A stretch of 64,000 nucleotides of DNA from Tetrapyrgos nigripes (Eukaryota > Basidiomycota > Agaricomycetes > Agaricales > Campanellaceae). The stretch lies in the NCBI GenBank assembly GCA_013368315.1, contig JAACJM010000005.1:310001-374000 (forward strand). Reading direction: 5' to 3'. Below, one piece after another: positions 34,203 to 43,518 of the stretch. The stretch's first letter is position 1, and each line of letters opens with the position of its first letter. The translations under genes and the position numbers were made by a program. The notes under the pieces are model-generated. The model made no database searches and had not been told where the DNA came from. It worked only from the letters and a program-made list of their open reading frames with translations.

Positions 34203-35032
34203 TCAATAAACCCCAGGACACAACCTATACCTCACCTCCTCCTTGTACCTCTCCCACTCCACCCCAAACTCCTTCTTCAAAAACTCCTCCTCACTCTTTA
34301 TCCTCACCACAACCGTATAAATCATCATCGCCATCCCTCCAAACCACACCAGCGCAACAACCCTTCCCCAAACTGTCGATTCCAAAATACCACTCTCTCG
34401 AACCCAAGATCCTCTACTCAGATGTATCACAATCATCGGACCCAGACTGAGCACTGCACCCGTATAGGATGGGTGACGAACGGTAGAATAAAGCCCCGAT
34501 TTAATAAGTCTCTGACCTTGTCGGAAGCTAAGTTCGAAAGTGAAGGAAGAGCCGAGGGTTTGGAAGCATGTTACACGGATGATGCCCCCGAGAATGACAA
34601 GGAGGGAAGAAAGAATGAAAATGGGGGAGGGGGATGAGGCGATGTTGTGACCTGTGTAGCCGGGGAAGAGGAGGAAGGATCGGATGGTTTGTAGGGTTTG
34701 GATTTTGGGGTAGGTGAAGGAGAGGATGACGAGAGTTTCGGAGAACATGGTGAGCCATAAGAGCATCTGCGAGGTTATGATGTCCTCAGTCAATTGATGA
34801 ATGAGCAACAAGAGGAACTAGGCTTCACCTTATAGTAAGTGGTAGGTGTTGAGAGAAGCCATCTTAGGATCATCTCTGATGTACGAGCTGATCCCTTTTG
34901 TGGGATGAACTGATTCTTTGTAGGTGGAGAACGAGTCGGAGGTGTCAATCCTACGTGCAAGGACAGTGTCGCCATGTAGAGGAGGCATATCTTCATCAGA
35001 CTCGGGAACATCGTTTGTGTGATGGCGCTCAT
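34203..35032 (-). CDS. Isoprenylcysteine carboxyl methyltransferase-like membrane protein
   Basis: Two exons, 35032-34829 and 34766-34203, join in frame (TYYK-MLLWLTM) to give 255 residues. The C-terminal half has hydrophobic segments around PIFILSSLLVILGGIIRV and VVALVWFGGMAMMIYTVV. The ICMT/PEMT signature GLYSTVRHPSYTGAVLS is followed by the ending SEEEFLKKEFGVEWERYKEE. In the ICMT family these regions bind S-adenosylmethionine and methylate prenylated cysteines at the ER membrane (Ste14 in yeast). Basidiomycetes carry several divergent relatives whose substrates are unknown, so I do not name it STE14. An upstream in-frame Met (35,107) would add 25 residues. Confidence 0.85.
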
Positions 35033-36638
35033 TTCGCGTGCTAGTGCTGTGAATGGACGAAGGTGAGCTGCGAGAAGACAATGGCCACCATCTACATATT
35101 TTCGCATTTTATAGGTCCGGATTCCTATCAGGCATTAGTCTATATATATATCCACCAAATTCCGTATGTCCTAAGCCGTTTCGTATCTTTGGACAAGTTG
35201 AATGAACGCTAGGCTCGGAAAATTGCCTAGAATTGCCACAGCTAGTCATGGATTTGAATTCAACGGTTCCTATTTTGTTAATGGAATGATAGAGGTGTGT
35301 GCATTGTGTGTGCAGGTGTCTTCAGCTTGAGCTAAAACTAGCACTACTTTCTTACTTTTTTGACAACTTCCAGCGCTTGTCCGGCTTTCAAACGATCGAT
35401 CGCGGGAATGGGGATTTCATAAGGTGCCTCCAAAATGAAATTGGAGGAGTTTTATCACTGTCACTGGGATTGGTCATTCGAAATGTTCCTCTGAAAATTG
35501 TCTTCCAAGAGGGGCCGAGAAGGACCGCTGGACAGCTTGAATCTAAATCCAATGAAAATCGAAAGGAACTGGGAAGAAGCGTAGACTGAGAATTTTTATA
35601 AAACCCTTCTAGACCTAGTTGCCGCCAATACCAAGATTTCGGCCTCGCAACTTCTAGGCGATGATGCTAGTGATGCCGCGGAGTGACTCGATATTACAGG
35701 CTGAAGCATTATACAGCCTTTAGCAGCATTCACCTTACTCTTGGAAGGCGCTGTTTTCTCTACCGGTTAACGCGGAACTTTCCATCAGGTCAAAATTTGA
35801 AAGGTATCATTTTCATTTTGTCCAAAGAAAATGTTTCATGCTTTCGAACCTCAAAATGGCAATCCAAGAGCCCAGACTTAGTATGACACTGCTCAAGCTA
35901 CCGTCAGTGTGATTCAAGTTCCCTCTCGCGCCCCAAGCTCGATCGTACTACTAGAACTGGTAATTCAGTCGATGGCCACAATTCCAGAGTTGAAAAAGTT
36001 GGAGTAGTCGTTAACTGTACTACTGCCATGTGCGCATCAGAGAAAGAGTGATGACGAGCGGCGTAACATTGGCAATCATCTCTAATGCAGCAGCTGGAGA
36101 AATGACCGACCGTGACTCAGCTCCAGTGGCCATTTAATACTATGTACTCCGGCCATTCACTGTTCGAGTCCGCCGACGCGATGCGTGAAGATCCCATTAT
36201 GTAGTAAATTGTAGGCCAGGGATCCATATGGCAGTGGGACTTTTTTTCTGCATGTTCCTTGCCTTATATTGCTATCTTGAACCATCTCGCGGAAGTAGTC
36301 CGCCGAGTCCTACGGTCTACTGCGTCTGTTCCGATGAATTTAACACGTCACACCTATGTCCATCTCTATATCCCGGTTATTAAGCGATAAATCCCTGCAG
36401 TTATGTAGCCCGTACAGGATCCCGATCTATCCAACGTTGACATGGTCCATGGTCGCTTAATGGAGCCACAGAGTCACCATTGCTCAAAGACACCGATCGC
36501 TGCCTAAAAACGCCCTACATGTAGTATATGCCCCCACAGTCGCGATGACAGCTTCCTTGGATTTTCCGAAAACGTTTTTCGTCCATGACAGAACTAAAAC
36601 ACTCTAGTGTGGCAAACGAAAAACGCTCTGAGACAAGT
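35033..36638. other. Intergenic, no gene seen
   Basis: Nothing convincing. A 96-codon plus-strand frame at 35,299-35,589 shows no recognisable motif and no codon-level support. Confidence 0.5.
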
Positions 36639-36891
36639 CACACCCAGCAGTAACCAATATTCCGTGTCCAGAAGTTAATTAGGAAACATCAAATCTTTGG
36701 TGCTCGAAAATGGATTCGAAAACTTTAAATTTCCGAAGCCTCGGCAAGCGATCCGATTGGCTCGGATCCACTTCCGATAGATTTCTGAAGCACGAAAACC
36801 TTTCGTTTCCAAATGAGTTTCCTGGTCCCTCGAAATTTTGACCTTTCTGAACTAACTTTTGGCCAATGAATATTGGTTAGTGCTGGGTGTG
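36639..36891. mobile_element. MITE-like element with 3-bp AGT flanks
   Basis: The left end reads CACACCCAGCAGTAACCAAT and the right end is its inverse with one mismatch, so about 23-25 bp form terminal inverted repeats around 253 bp. Both sides are flanked by AGT. The interior is non-coding and contains GAAA/TTCG-rich sequence. The size and structure fit a miniature inverted-repeat transposable element; the family is undetermined. Confidence 0.7.
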
Positions 36892-37520
36892 AGTTGAGCA
36901 TTCTAAAAAGGTGGCAGGAAAGATCGAGTTACCCGGTTCAGATGTGTAGATAAATACAGGATAAGAAGCGTCAAGGTGGCCAAGCATCCGCATAATGTTA
37001 GTACATGTGCAAATGTATTTTTATCACTGAACAGACGCGACGAGTCCACTGCCAAGAGACTTGAGATGAAGGGCCAAGTCAACATGATTAAATCGGCGAG
37101 AAGGGAAGGTAAGCCTTGTGCAAGTCGAAAGGATCGCGCGACTTAATGAAGGACAGTGAGTGCCACAGACGGGGGTACATGGGTAGATATTCGTACATCG
37201 ACTATGATGTCCGTGTGGTCCACTCCTTAGCGTAGGAAGTAGGAAGACTTTTGGACTAGAACGAGAAACTGTCGTAAGCAGGCACTACTTATCCGTGTCC
37301 TGGATAAGGTATGAAGCGACCAAACCGCCAATCTCAAATGGAAATGGCGAAAAGGAAATCAAATCATCGGAGTAGTTTCCTGTGGGCCATCTACCTCCCT
37401 AACAGTATGAACCATGATTTGCACTGATCTCGTCTTTGGGCGATACAGTTTGCTCTTTCTTGATGAGTCCCTCGTCATCGTCGTGTTTGACTGCTCCCCC
37501 TGCCCGGAGACTCCCTTCTC
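36892..37520. other. Intergenic, no gene seen
   Basis: A minus-strand frame near 36,903-37,085 has one hydrophobic stretch but no other support. I see nothing else. Confidence 0.4.
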
Positions 37521-37527
37521 TCTTCAA

Positions 37528-38640
37528 CTAGTTCTCCTCATCCACCCTGTCCGCCAAGAACTCATTCAAGTTAGAAGTCGATCCCTTCGTCATCGCGGTA
37601 ATTGTATCAGACATGCTCATACTTTTTCGATGGTCCCGGTCAGCGGTTTTGCTTTTCCCGATACTAGACTGCCTATACGCATTGAAAATCGTCACTGGTA
37701 ATGAGTTTCTTTTATTAACGTTGCTCTCGATGTCGCCATGGGTGGTAGCGCCGCTGTTATGATTGTCACCATCTTTCGTGACCCACCATAAGGCGATGCA
37801 GTTCACTGTGATCTGCTCGTGAACGACTATCAGTTGACTATCAGTGTCAATTGTCAGTGGTACATATAGGAATGGAAGCGAGTCAAGACTGACATCAGTG
37901 GTGAAGAACGAGAGACAAAGATATCCTCGTTCTCTTTTGTGATTGGAAGCGAGGATGTTGATGTTGACTGTGGACATTGTTAAGACCACTGCGGCAGACC
38001 TGCGTAACACTGTGAGCTGCTAGGATTGTGAGAGAAGACTAGATACTCACACTAAATTCCTAGAAGCAACTTCCCGAAGACGCTAACTCGCGAAGATGAC
38101 TCTGATGAGTGGCCAAAGGAATAGTGTTGTGAACAACAAGGTGATGAATCTGGTTGGGTAGATGAGTAAATACACATATTCGGTGAAGCATAGAAAAAAA
38201 CGATTTTCACAGGTCGTAGGTCAATAGAGTAAGCCATGAATAGGACCGCAGCCCTATGAAACAAAAGCCAGTGCTTTGAGCAAGATACCAATTGCGGCGA
38301 CAACGGCATAGAGACAGATGGTGCCCAGTCCGAAGAGATACACTGATGATCTGAAGCGCTTTTTCTGGTGCGCTGTACTTTCTCAACTAAAGACAGACAT
38401 GTGATTAGTAAAAGGGAAGTAGGATCACCGTGACAAAGAAAATTACTCAGGAAGATGTAAAGAAAAGCTTTCGACGTTGCATAGGAAAAGATGCAAGTGG
38501 AGATAGCCGCCGTAGTACATAATGGAGTGGGGGATGCAGTAGATGATCAATAGATGATAGGGTAAGAGACGGAGCGGATGAAGGATAAACGGTCCGTTAT
38601 TACCGCTAGTCGCAGTGTAGACGTTAACGTCGAGCACAGG
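37528..38640 (-). pseudogene. Basidiomycete multi-pass membrane protein, copy A, damaged
   Basis: The order of pieces on the minus strand is CIFSYATSKAFLYIFL (about 38,500-38,440) and VEKVQRTRKSASDH (about 38,385). Then come LGTICLYAVVAAIG in a shifted frame, and FTTLFLWPLI ending in an in-frame TAG near 38,085. After these come REVASRNLV, SAAVVLTMSTVNINILAS, and ITVNCIALWWVTKDG with a polar tail to 37,528. From memory this order fits an uncharacterised seven-helix-like membrane family common in mushroom fungi; no function is known to me. Frameshifts and the stop indicate decay. Confidence 0.55.
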
Positions 38641-39097
38641 GTTCGGACTGTCTTGTCTAGTTGTGCGCTGCTTGCTGACCGCAGGAATTCTAAGAATCCA
38701 GTCTGCTAAGGTTCCTCTGAGATGGCGGGTATTGTGGCTTTCTGGGTTTCGCCCAACGACCGTGGTCCAAACTTTGGCATTACTGCGAGTTGGTAGTGAC
38801 GAAACAGGGCTTGTTAACGGGTCGCTGGGGGGAGAGCTGGGGTGATGGTGGTGGTGGTAGTAGTGAGAGGCGGGTTATGAACCAGTAAATAGAGATTTGA
38901 TTACTACCTTGACCAGTCATCGCCGTTGGCTTCCGCACTGTGCTCAATTCCTGCCCTATTTGCGTTATCGAGGACTGTATAGCGTGTTTCAGCACATAGC
39001 AATGACTCACCTAGTCCTCCGAATTGGACTGGGTTCGTGAGCGCCGTATGCAGAGTCAAAGTCAGAGCGAGTCAGTGTAGGCGGTACTGTACTATTA

Positions 39098-39375
39098 CAG
39101 CTACTTGCAAAACTCTAGACCCTTTTTGCCCTCTCCGTACATTTCGATTTGTGTTTATATCTGTGTACAATCTATACATTTGCGCTTGACTTGTTTGTTC
39201 TGACGTCGTCGAAAGCTTTTCAATAATGATTCCCTCCTCTCAGTCGTATTGCATTGCCCATGACTGGAAACTACCGCTATATCTCTTCCGAATGCAAGGA
39301 AAAAATCCTCCTACTCTCCCGTGAACTCAAACCCGTTCAAGTTGCCAAATCCCTTCGTGTCAGCGCCAAAACCGT
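39098..39375 (+). repeat. Left terminal inverted repeat
   Basis: Matches the inverse of 42,440-42,716. The first 160 bp are nearly identical. The match then continues, with about one difference in four, into the first 40 codons of the transposase. Confidence 0.85.
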
Positions 39376-40463
39376 CCGCAGAGTGCTTAGCTATGTGTCT
39401 GAGCACGGAGATGTCCCAAGGCCACTTCGAACGGGTAGACCTTGCCTTTTGGACGGGCTGGATACCATTGTGAGTCCCAGTGTATTCATCTGGTCACCTT
39501 TCAGTCTTTCAAGCCATTGCAGTTTCTTGAAAGCCTCGTTGAGCACTCACCCGACATAAGTCTGGATGAATTGCAGCAGGAGCTTGAGATAAAGCGAGGA
39601 ATACGGGTTGGAGAGGATACTATTAGCCGTCTGTTGAAACAGCGAGGATGGACTAGGAAAAAGGTGTGTGTTCTCTAGATGATTCTTTGGCTTAGGAACC
39701 AATTCTCTACATACGCAGATTATCTTTACTGCTGCCGAGCGGGACGAGGAATGGCGTGCAGCCTGGCACCTGGAAATGACCCGAAACTATCACAGGTGGC
39801 ACTTGGTTTTTGTAGACGAATCAGGGATCAATCGACGAGCCTACAAGCGGCTTTATGGCTGGGCGCTATGCGGAGAGCGTGCTAGGATCAGTGACTTTTT
39901 TGTTCGTGGCAAAAAGTGCGTTTCCAGTGAAGCTTTCCTCTAAGATCCAAACTAAATTATCACCCCAGGTATTCGGTTCTTCCAGCCATCTCTCTCAGTG
40001 GCGTCTTGTATCTGGATGTCTATGAGCACTCCGTCACTGGTGCTCATTTCATGACCTTCATTGATGCACTTTTGGACAAGATGAACCCATATCCTGGCCC
40101 GAACAGCGTCATAGTGATGGACAATGCATCTATCCACAAGTCTCCGGCACTACGCCCAATGATCGAGGCAAGGTATGACAATTTCACGCATGATGATGTG
40201 TACATACCTGTTTAAACTTAGAGTTTCGTTGTAGAGGTATGAGATTGGTTTATCTGCCTCCCTACTCCCCAGATTTCGACCCTATTGAAGAAGGATTTCA
40301 GTCAATGAAGGCATGGTTGCGTGCAAACAAGGAGTACGTCGCTGGGGAATTAAGTGGTTTACCAACAGCGAACCCGTACGCTATGATCTGGAGTGCCATT
40401 CATGAGGCTATGACTCCCGAAAACATCAACACCTTTTACAATAACTCTGGATATTGGACATAG
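39260..40463 (+). CDS. DD34E Tc1/mariner (IS630-type) transposase
   Basis: Five exons, 39260-39469, 39505-39663, 39719-39915, 39969-40172 and 40235-40463, join in frame to give 332 residues with no stops. Residues about 10-45 form a helix-turn-helix (LKPVQVAKSLRVSAKTVRRV). A second DNA-binding part is at about 75-123 (SLDELQQELEIKRGIRVGED ... ISRLLKQRGWTRKK). The catalytic triad is Asp156 (FVDESGIN), Asp240 (VMDNASIH) and Glu275 (YSPDFDPIEEGF), with 34 residues between the last two. It would cut and paste the element by its inverted repeats at TA sites. The start is the ATG at 39,260, which lies inside the terminal repeat. Confidence 0.93.
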
Positions 40464-40557
40464 TATAGTAGAGTATGTAGTAGAGTATCAATTTCAAATC
40501 TAGCACGTATCAAGAAAGAGTTCATGAGGAAACCAACAAAAGCTATGAGAGATTAAT

Positions 40558-42217
40558 CTACTGTGACATATAGAGTGGCTGGGTCTGAGCACGAAGGGTC
40601 ATAGTTTTACAAATCTCGATAAAGTCACTAACACGGCCAGGAGGCATACCAATGATTTCCGAAAAGAAGGACAGATCAAAAGCAAGAAGACTGACTAGAT
40701 GGACATACGCAAAGCCAAATTCCTGAAGCTTCGGATAGTGATCGACCATTCTGATGATTGATGATCCAGGTGCACTATCCATCAACTTGAGTGCGGCCAT
40801 CACTGACGGATAGGTGACGACGACGTTGTCATCCAACAAATCACCAGCTCCGTATTCCCATGAGCTGTATTGAGTGAGACTCTGGTTTGCAAATACAGAT
40901 GCAGGAGACTGCGGCATGTTTTGAGCAGTGAACGATGCCTCAACTCTATTAGCAACAACGGCGGTGGCGGGTCCAAGTGGTGCCAACAGTGATGACCCCA
41001 TGTCGGTATGCGAAGTGATATCGGCCAAAGGACTACGATGACCAGAGAAGTCTGAAGGCAATGTGCTAGGAGCTGCTATGTCGGCGATAGTTGTGGATGC
41101 CTCGTGACCGACTGCAGTCGTAACAGTCTGTACCTGTCCGATTGCAGGCAAATGAACGTGAGTGTGTATTTCGGGTGCCAGATGTGCTTGGCGTCCAGGC
41201 CGCTTGTCGAGTCGAGATGGATGGTTTATGAAGAAGCGCTGGTAGACAATGTTGTGTGGGGGAGTGGTCAAAGTAGGATTATCACGGCCCTTGGCACGAG
41301 CAAGAGACTGTAGGTAACTGTAAATGCAAGGAACAGAGGCGAATGAAGCAGTCAACGTACCAGCTCTTTAGCCCATAGGGATAGCTCATATGGCTCAATG
41401 AACTCATGACTCCCATCTCCCTTCACATAGCAGAACCGACCCATGCGAACAGAACACTTGTATTTTTCTTCAAGTTCCGTTTCCTCGATCTTGTAACCAC
41501 TATAGTCTGTCGCTTGGCGCTTGGGATCGTTCTCGTTGTGCTGGCGGCCGTTTTTCCTCTTTCTTGATGTAGTTGTGCTGGTAGCAATGACTGTAGCTGC
41601 ATTGGCAGAAGCGACGGCCTTTGCTGGGTCCTATAGCAAACGGTCAGAGTTGTTCACAGTGAAAGATGGAGTCGAGGTACGTACCAAGTTGAAAATCTTA
41701 CAAACAACATCTCTCGTCCTTCTACGAAGCAAGAACTGCTGACCCCTGCTCAGACAATCGTTCCATTCCTCCTCTGTGGACAGTGCGTGAGGTGGACCAG
41801 TATCTCGGCTGACATACTTGTAGCCAAGACGCGCCGAGTTGACAGAGAGACCCATCTGAACACATATCTGTGTGTAGCCGTGTGCGAATGTCGCTGCACA
41901 GGAGAAATGCTTGGTGGTCACAGACTGGATGCCGCCGACAATGTTGGTGTTGAGTGGGATCTCGAACACCAAGATCTGCTGGGATGGATTATTTGCAGCT
42001 ACGAGCAGAAATTAGCAGTCGCCCAAGGAAAACAGCTTGTAAACAAGCACGTACCAGGAGCAGCAGGCAGGGTATCCCTAGTGATGGGTTGTTCAGGTTG
42101 TTCAGGTTGTTCAGGCACGTATGGAGGTGGAGGTCCTTGGGGAGGAGCTGGGGTATCTTCGCCGGGCACAAAGAGATGATTGCGATAGTATTGAGGATTG
42201 CTGCGATGCTCGCTCAT
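40558..42217 (-). CDS. Passenger gene of the mariner-like element, unknown function
   Basis: Four exons, 42217-42055, 41998-41685, 41630-41361 and 41307-40558, join in frame to give 498 residues. Introns of 53-56 nt all have GT..AG ends. The N-terminus is Pro-rich (GPPPPYVPEQPEQPEQP). A central basic cluster (SRKRKNGR, about 181-188) could be a nuclear signal. It is followed by a Cys/Trp module: KYKCSVRMGRFCYVKGDGSH, then EPYELSLWAKELSLARAKG. That module resembles, from memory, a domain repeated in many uncharacterised basidiomycete proteins, where a short Cys-containing GxxH segment precedes an LWA motif. The C-terminal half is Ser/Ala-rich, with a helical end (MALKLMDSAPGSS-like). An in-frame Met at 42,397 could add 60 residues. 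I infer a transposition or silencing role only from its position. Confidence 0.75.
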
Positions 42218-42439
42218 AGTGGTCAGAACCTGATGGATTGGGGAATGTGATCCATCTTTTTGTACGCTATCCGCATCGTTACTGGGGCTAGAAATTTTCA
42301 GCTGAGAGCAAGGGCAACATGACGACCTACGAGCTGGTGGTTGTATCAGGGTTAGATGGTCGTCGGTGTCTGGTCGCAGTAGCTCCCGAAATGGCAATAG
42401 GACGGTACACGAGGCTTACATGCGGATTTTGCAACAAGC

Positions 42440-42716
42440 GATTTGGCGATTTGAACGGTCAACGGGTTTGGGTTCACAGCCTACACGAGAGTAGGAGGTC
42501 GTTTTCCTTGCACTCGGAAGATATATGGTGGTAGTTTTCAGCCATGGGTAACTTTGCAATACGACGGAGAGGAGGGAATCATTATCGAAAGCTTTCAGCG
42601 GTCGACGTCGTCAGAACAAACAAGTCAAGCGCGAATGTATAGATTGTACACAGATATAAACACAGATCGAAATGTACGGAGAGGGCAAAAAGGGCCTAGA
42701 GTTTTGCAAGTAGCTG
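42440..42716 (-). repeat. Right terminal inverted repeat with dead transposase start
   Basis: Read on the minus strand, this contains the terminal repeat and then an ATG followed by AENYHHISSECKE, a decayed copy of the transposase N-terminus (left copy TGNYRYISSECKE). It hits a stop after about 20 codons. Confidence 0.85.
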
Positions 42717-43458
42717 TAAAGCGAAGGTTCAGTCACGCGTCACACCCAAAAAAATTCTGAGGCCAGATTCGGTGTTTTTTTTTGGATTTTTGGTCAAATT
42801 TTCGCAAAATCAATGAACTTCGCTTCGTAATAGTACAGTAACGCGTCTACTAGAGTCACCCGACCAGCCTTTTGAGTGCCTGAGTTTTCAATGTCGTTCT
42901 TCCTGATCGGATTTGGTGTTTTACAAGGTCCGTTCCCTTTTTGTCCAATAATGGGGGTCGACAATGGCCTCGACTGATATGTTGTCCAGTGTTTTATTCG
43001 GGTTCTAGGGAATATACGTTGTGACCCAGTTAACTCAGTCAGCTCCGAGTCGTCGTCGTATTGTCGTCGTGAGTCGAGTCTCGCTACAGCCGTAGCGTCA
43101 AAGTACTGGCAGCGGGAGGAGCCCAGAGAAGTATTACGAAATGTTTGCAAATGAACCCCAGTTGAAGATAGTGAGGAGCTCCGATACACCGAAACGGTAC
43201 AGATAACTGCTCCAGGTCAGTAATACCACTTAGTTCTTGAAAGTTTTTCCCTAGTACTACTCACGCTCTCTATTTCTGTCCATCTTGGAATCTTTTAAAA
43301 GCAACCTCCACACCATCTAATTGGGGGAAAAGCGGCAGAAGAGTGCAGGACGAGTCGTATTCTGATTCACTAACCATTATCAGCAGGCTTCTCAAGTGGG
43401 ATCGAAGCAGCGAGAGAGAGAAAGAAGTGCCCTGAGCAGAACAAATCCAATGGAGAGG
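42717..43458. repeat. Upstream oxidase block before copy 5
   Basis: No gene. From about 42.89 kb the sequence is the inverse-arm version of the block at 12.5-13.1 and 30.7-31.2 kb. It includes CGAAACGGTACAGATAA at 43,190-43,206. Confidence 0.6.
43190..43206 (+). promoter_or_regulatory. Conserved 17-bp element with a GATA core
   Basis: CGAAACGGTACAGATAA about 310-330 bp upstream of the oxidase start. The same or nearly the same string lies upstream of copies 1 (12,737), 6 (about 48,607) and 8 (55,936). A decayed form lies at copy 2, and copy 7 has it split by a short insertion. The AGATAA core fits a GATA-factor site; the protein that binds it is unknown. Confidence 0.45.
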
Positions 43459-43466
43459 TATTTAAG
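43459..43466 (+). promoter_or_regulatory. TATA-like box of oxidase copy 5
   Basis: TATTTAAG, 60 bp upstream of the ATG at 43,519. Confidence 0.55.
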
Positions 43467-43518
43467 TTCAGTCAACGACAGGTACCTGTCTACTTCTTCA
43501 TTTGCAGAATCTCTGACA

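Larger units (their letters stand above)
39098..42716. mobile_element. Tc1/mariner-like element with passenger gene
   Basis: The element is bounded by TA on both sides (39,096-39,097 and 42,717-42,718), the hallmark of Tc1/mariner integration. Its ends are CAGCTACTTGCAAAACTCTA and the exact inverse. It spans 3,619 bp, about twice a typical mariner. It contains a DD34E transposase on the plus strand and a second multi-exon gene on the minus strand, tail to tail about 95 bp apart (40,463 to 40,558). Both frames are open throughout with good splice sites, so the copy is young and may be autonomous. Confidence 0.9.

Noticed and set aside
35299..35589. 96-codon plus-strand frame between the methyltransferase-like gene and the MITE
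   Set aside because: No recognisable motif, no exon partners, and of a length expected by chance in DNA of this composition.
40558..40640. Reading the passenger gene of the mariner-like element as a shadow of the transposase
   Set aside because: It lies beyond the transposase stop, is convergent with it, and has its own four in-frame exons, so it cannot be a shadow.
43396..43518. In-frame ATGs upstream of several oxidase starts, giving an extra MGSKQR-type N-terminus
   Set aside because: The extension spans the TATA-like box and is not kept in length or content, and the signal peptide begins at the later ATG. I read it as promoter and leader.
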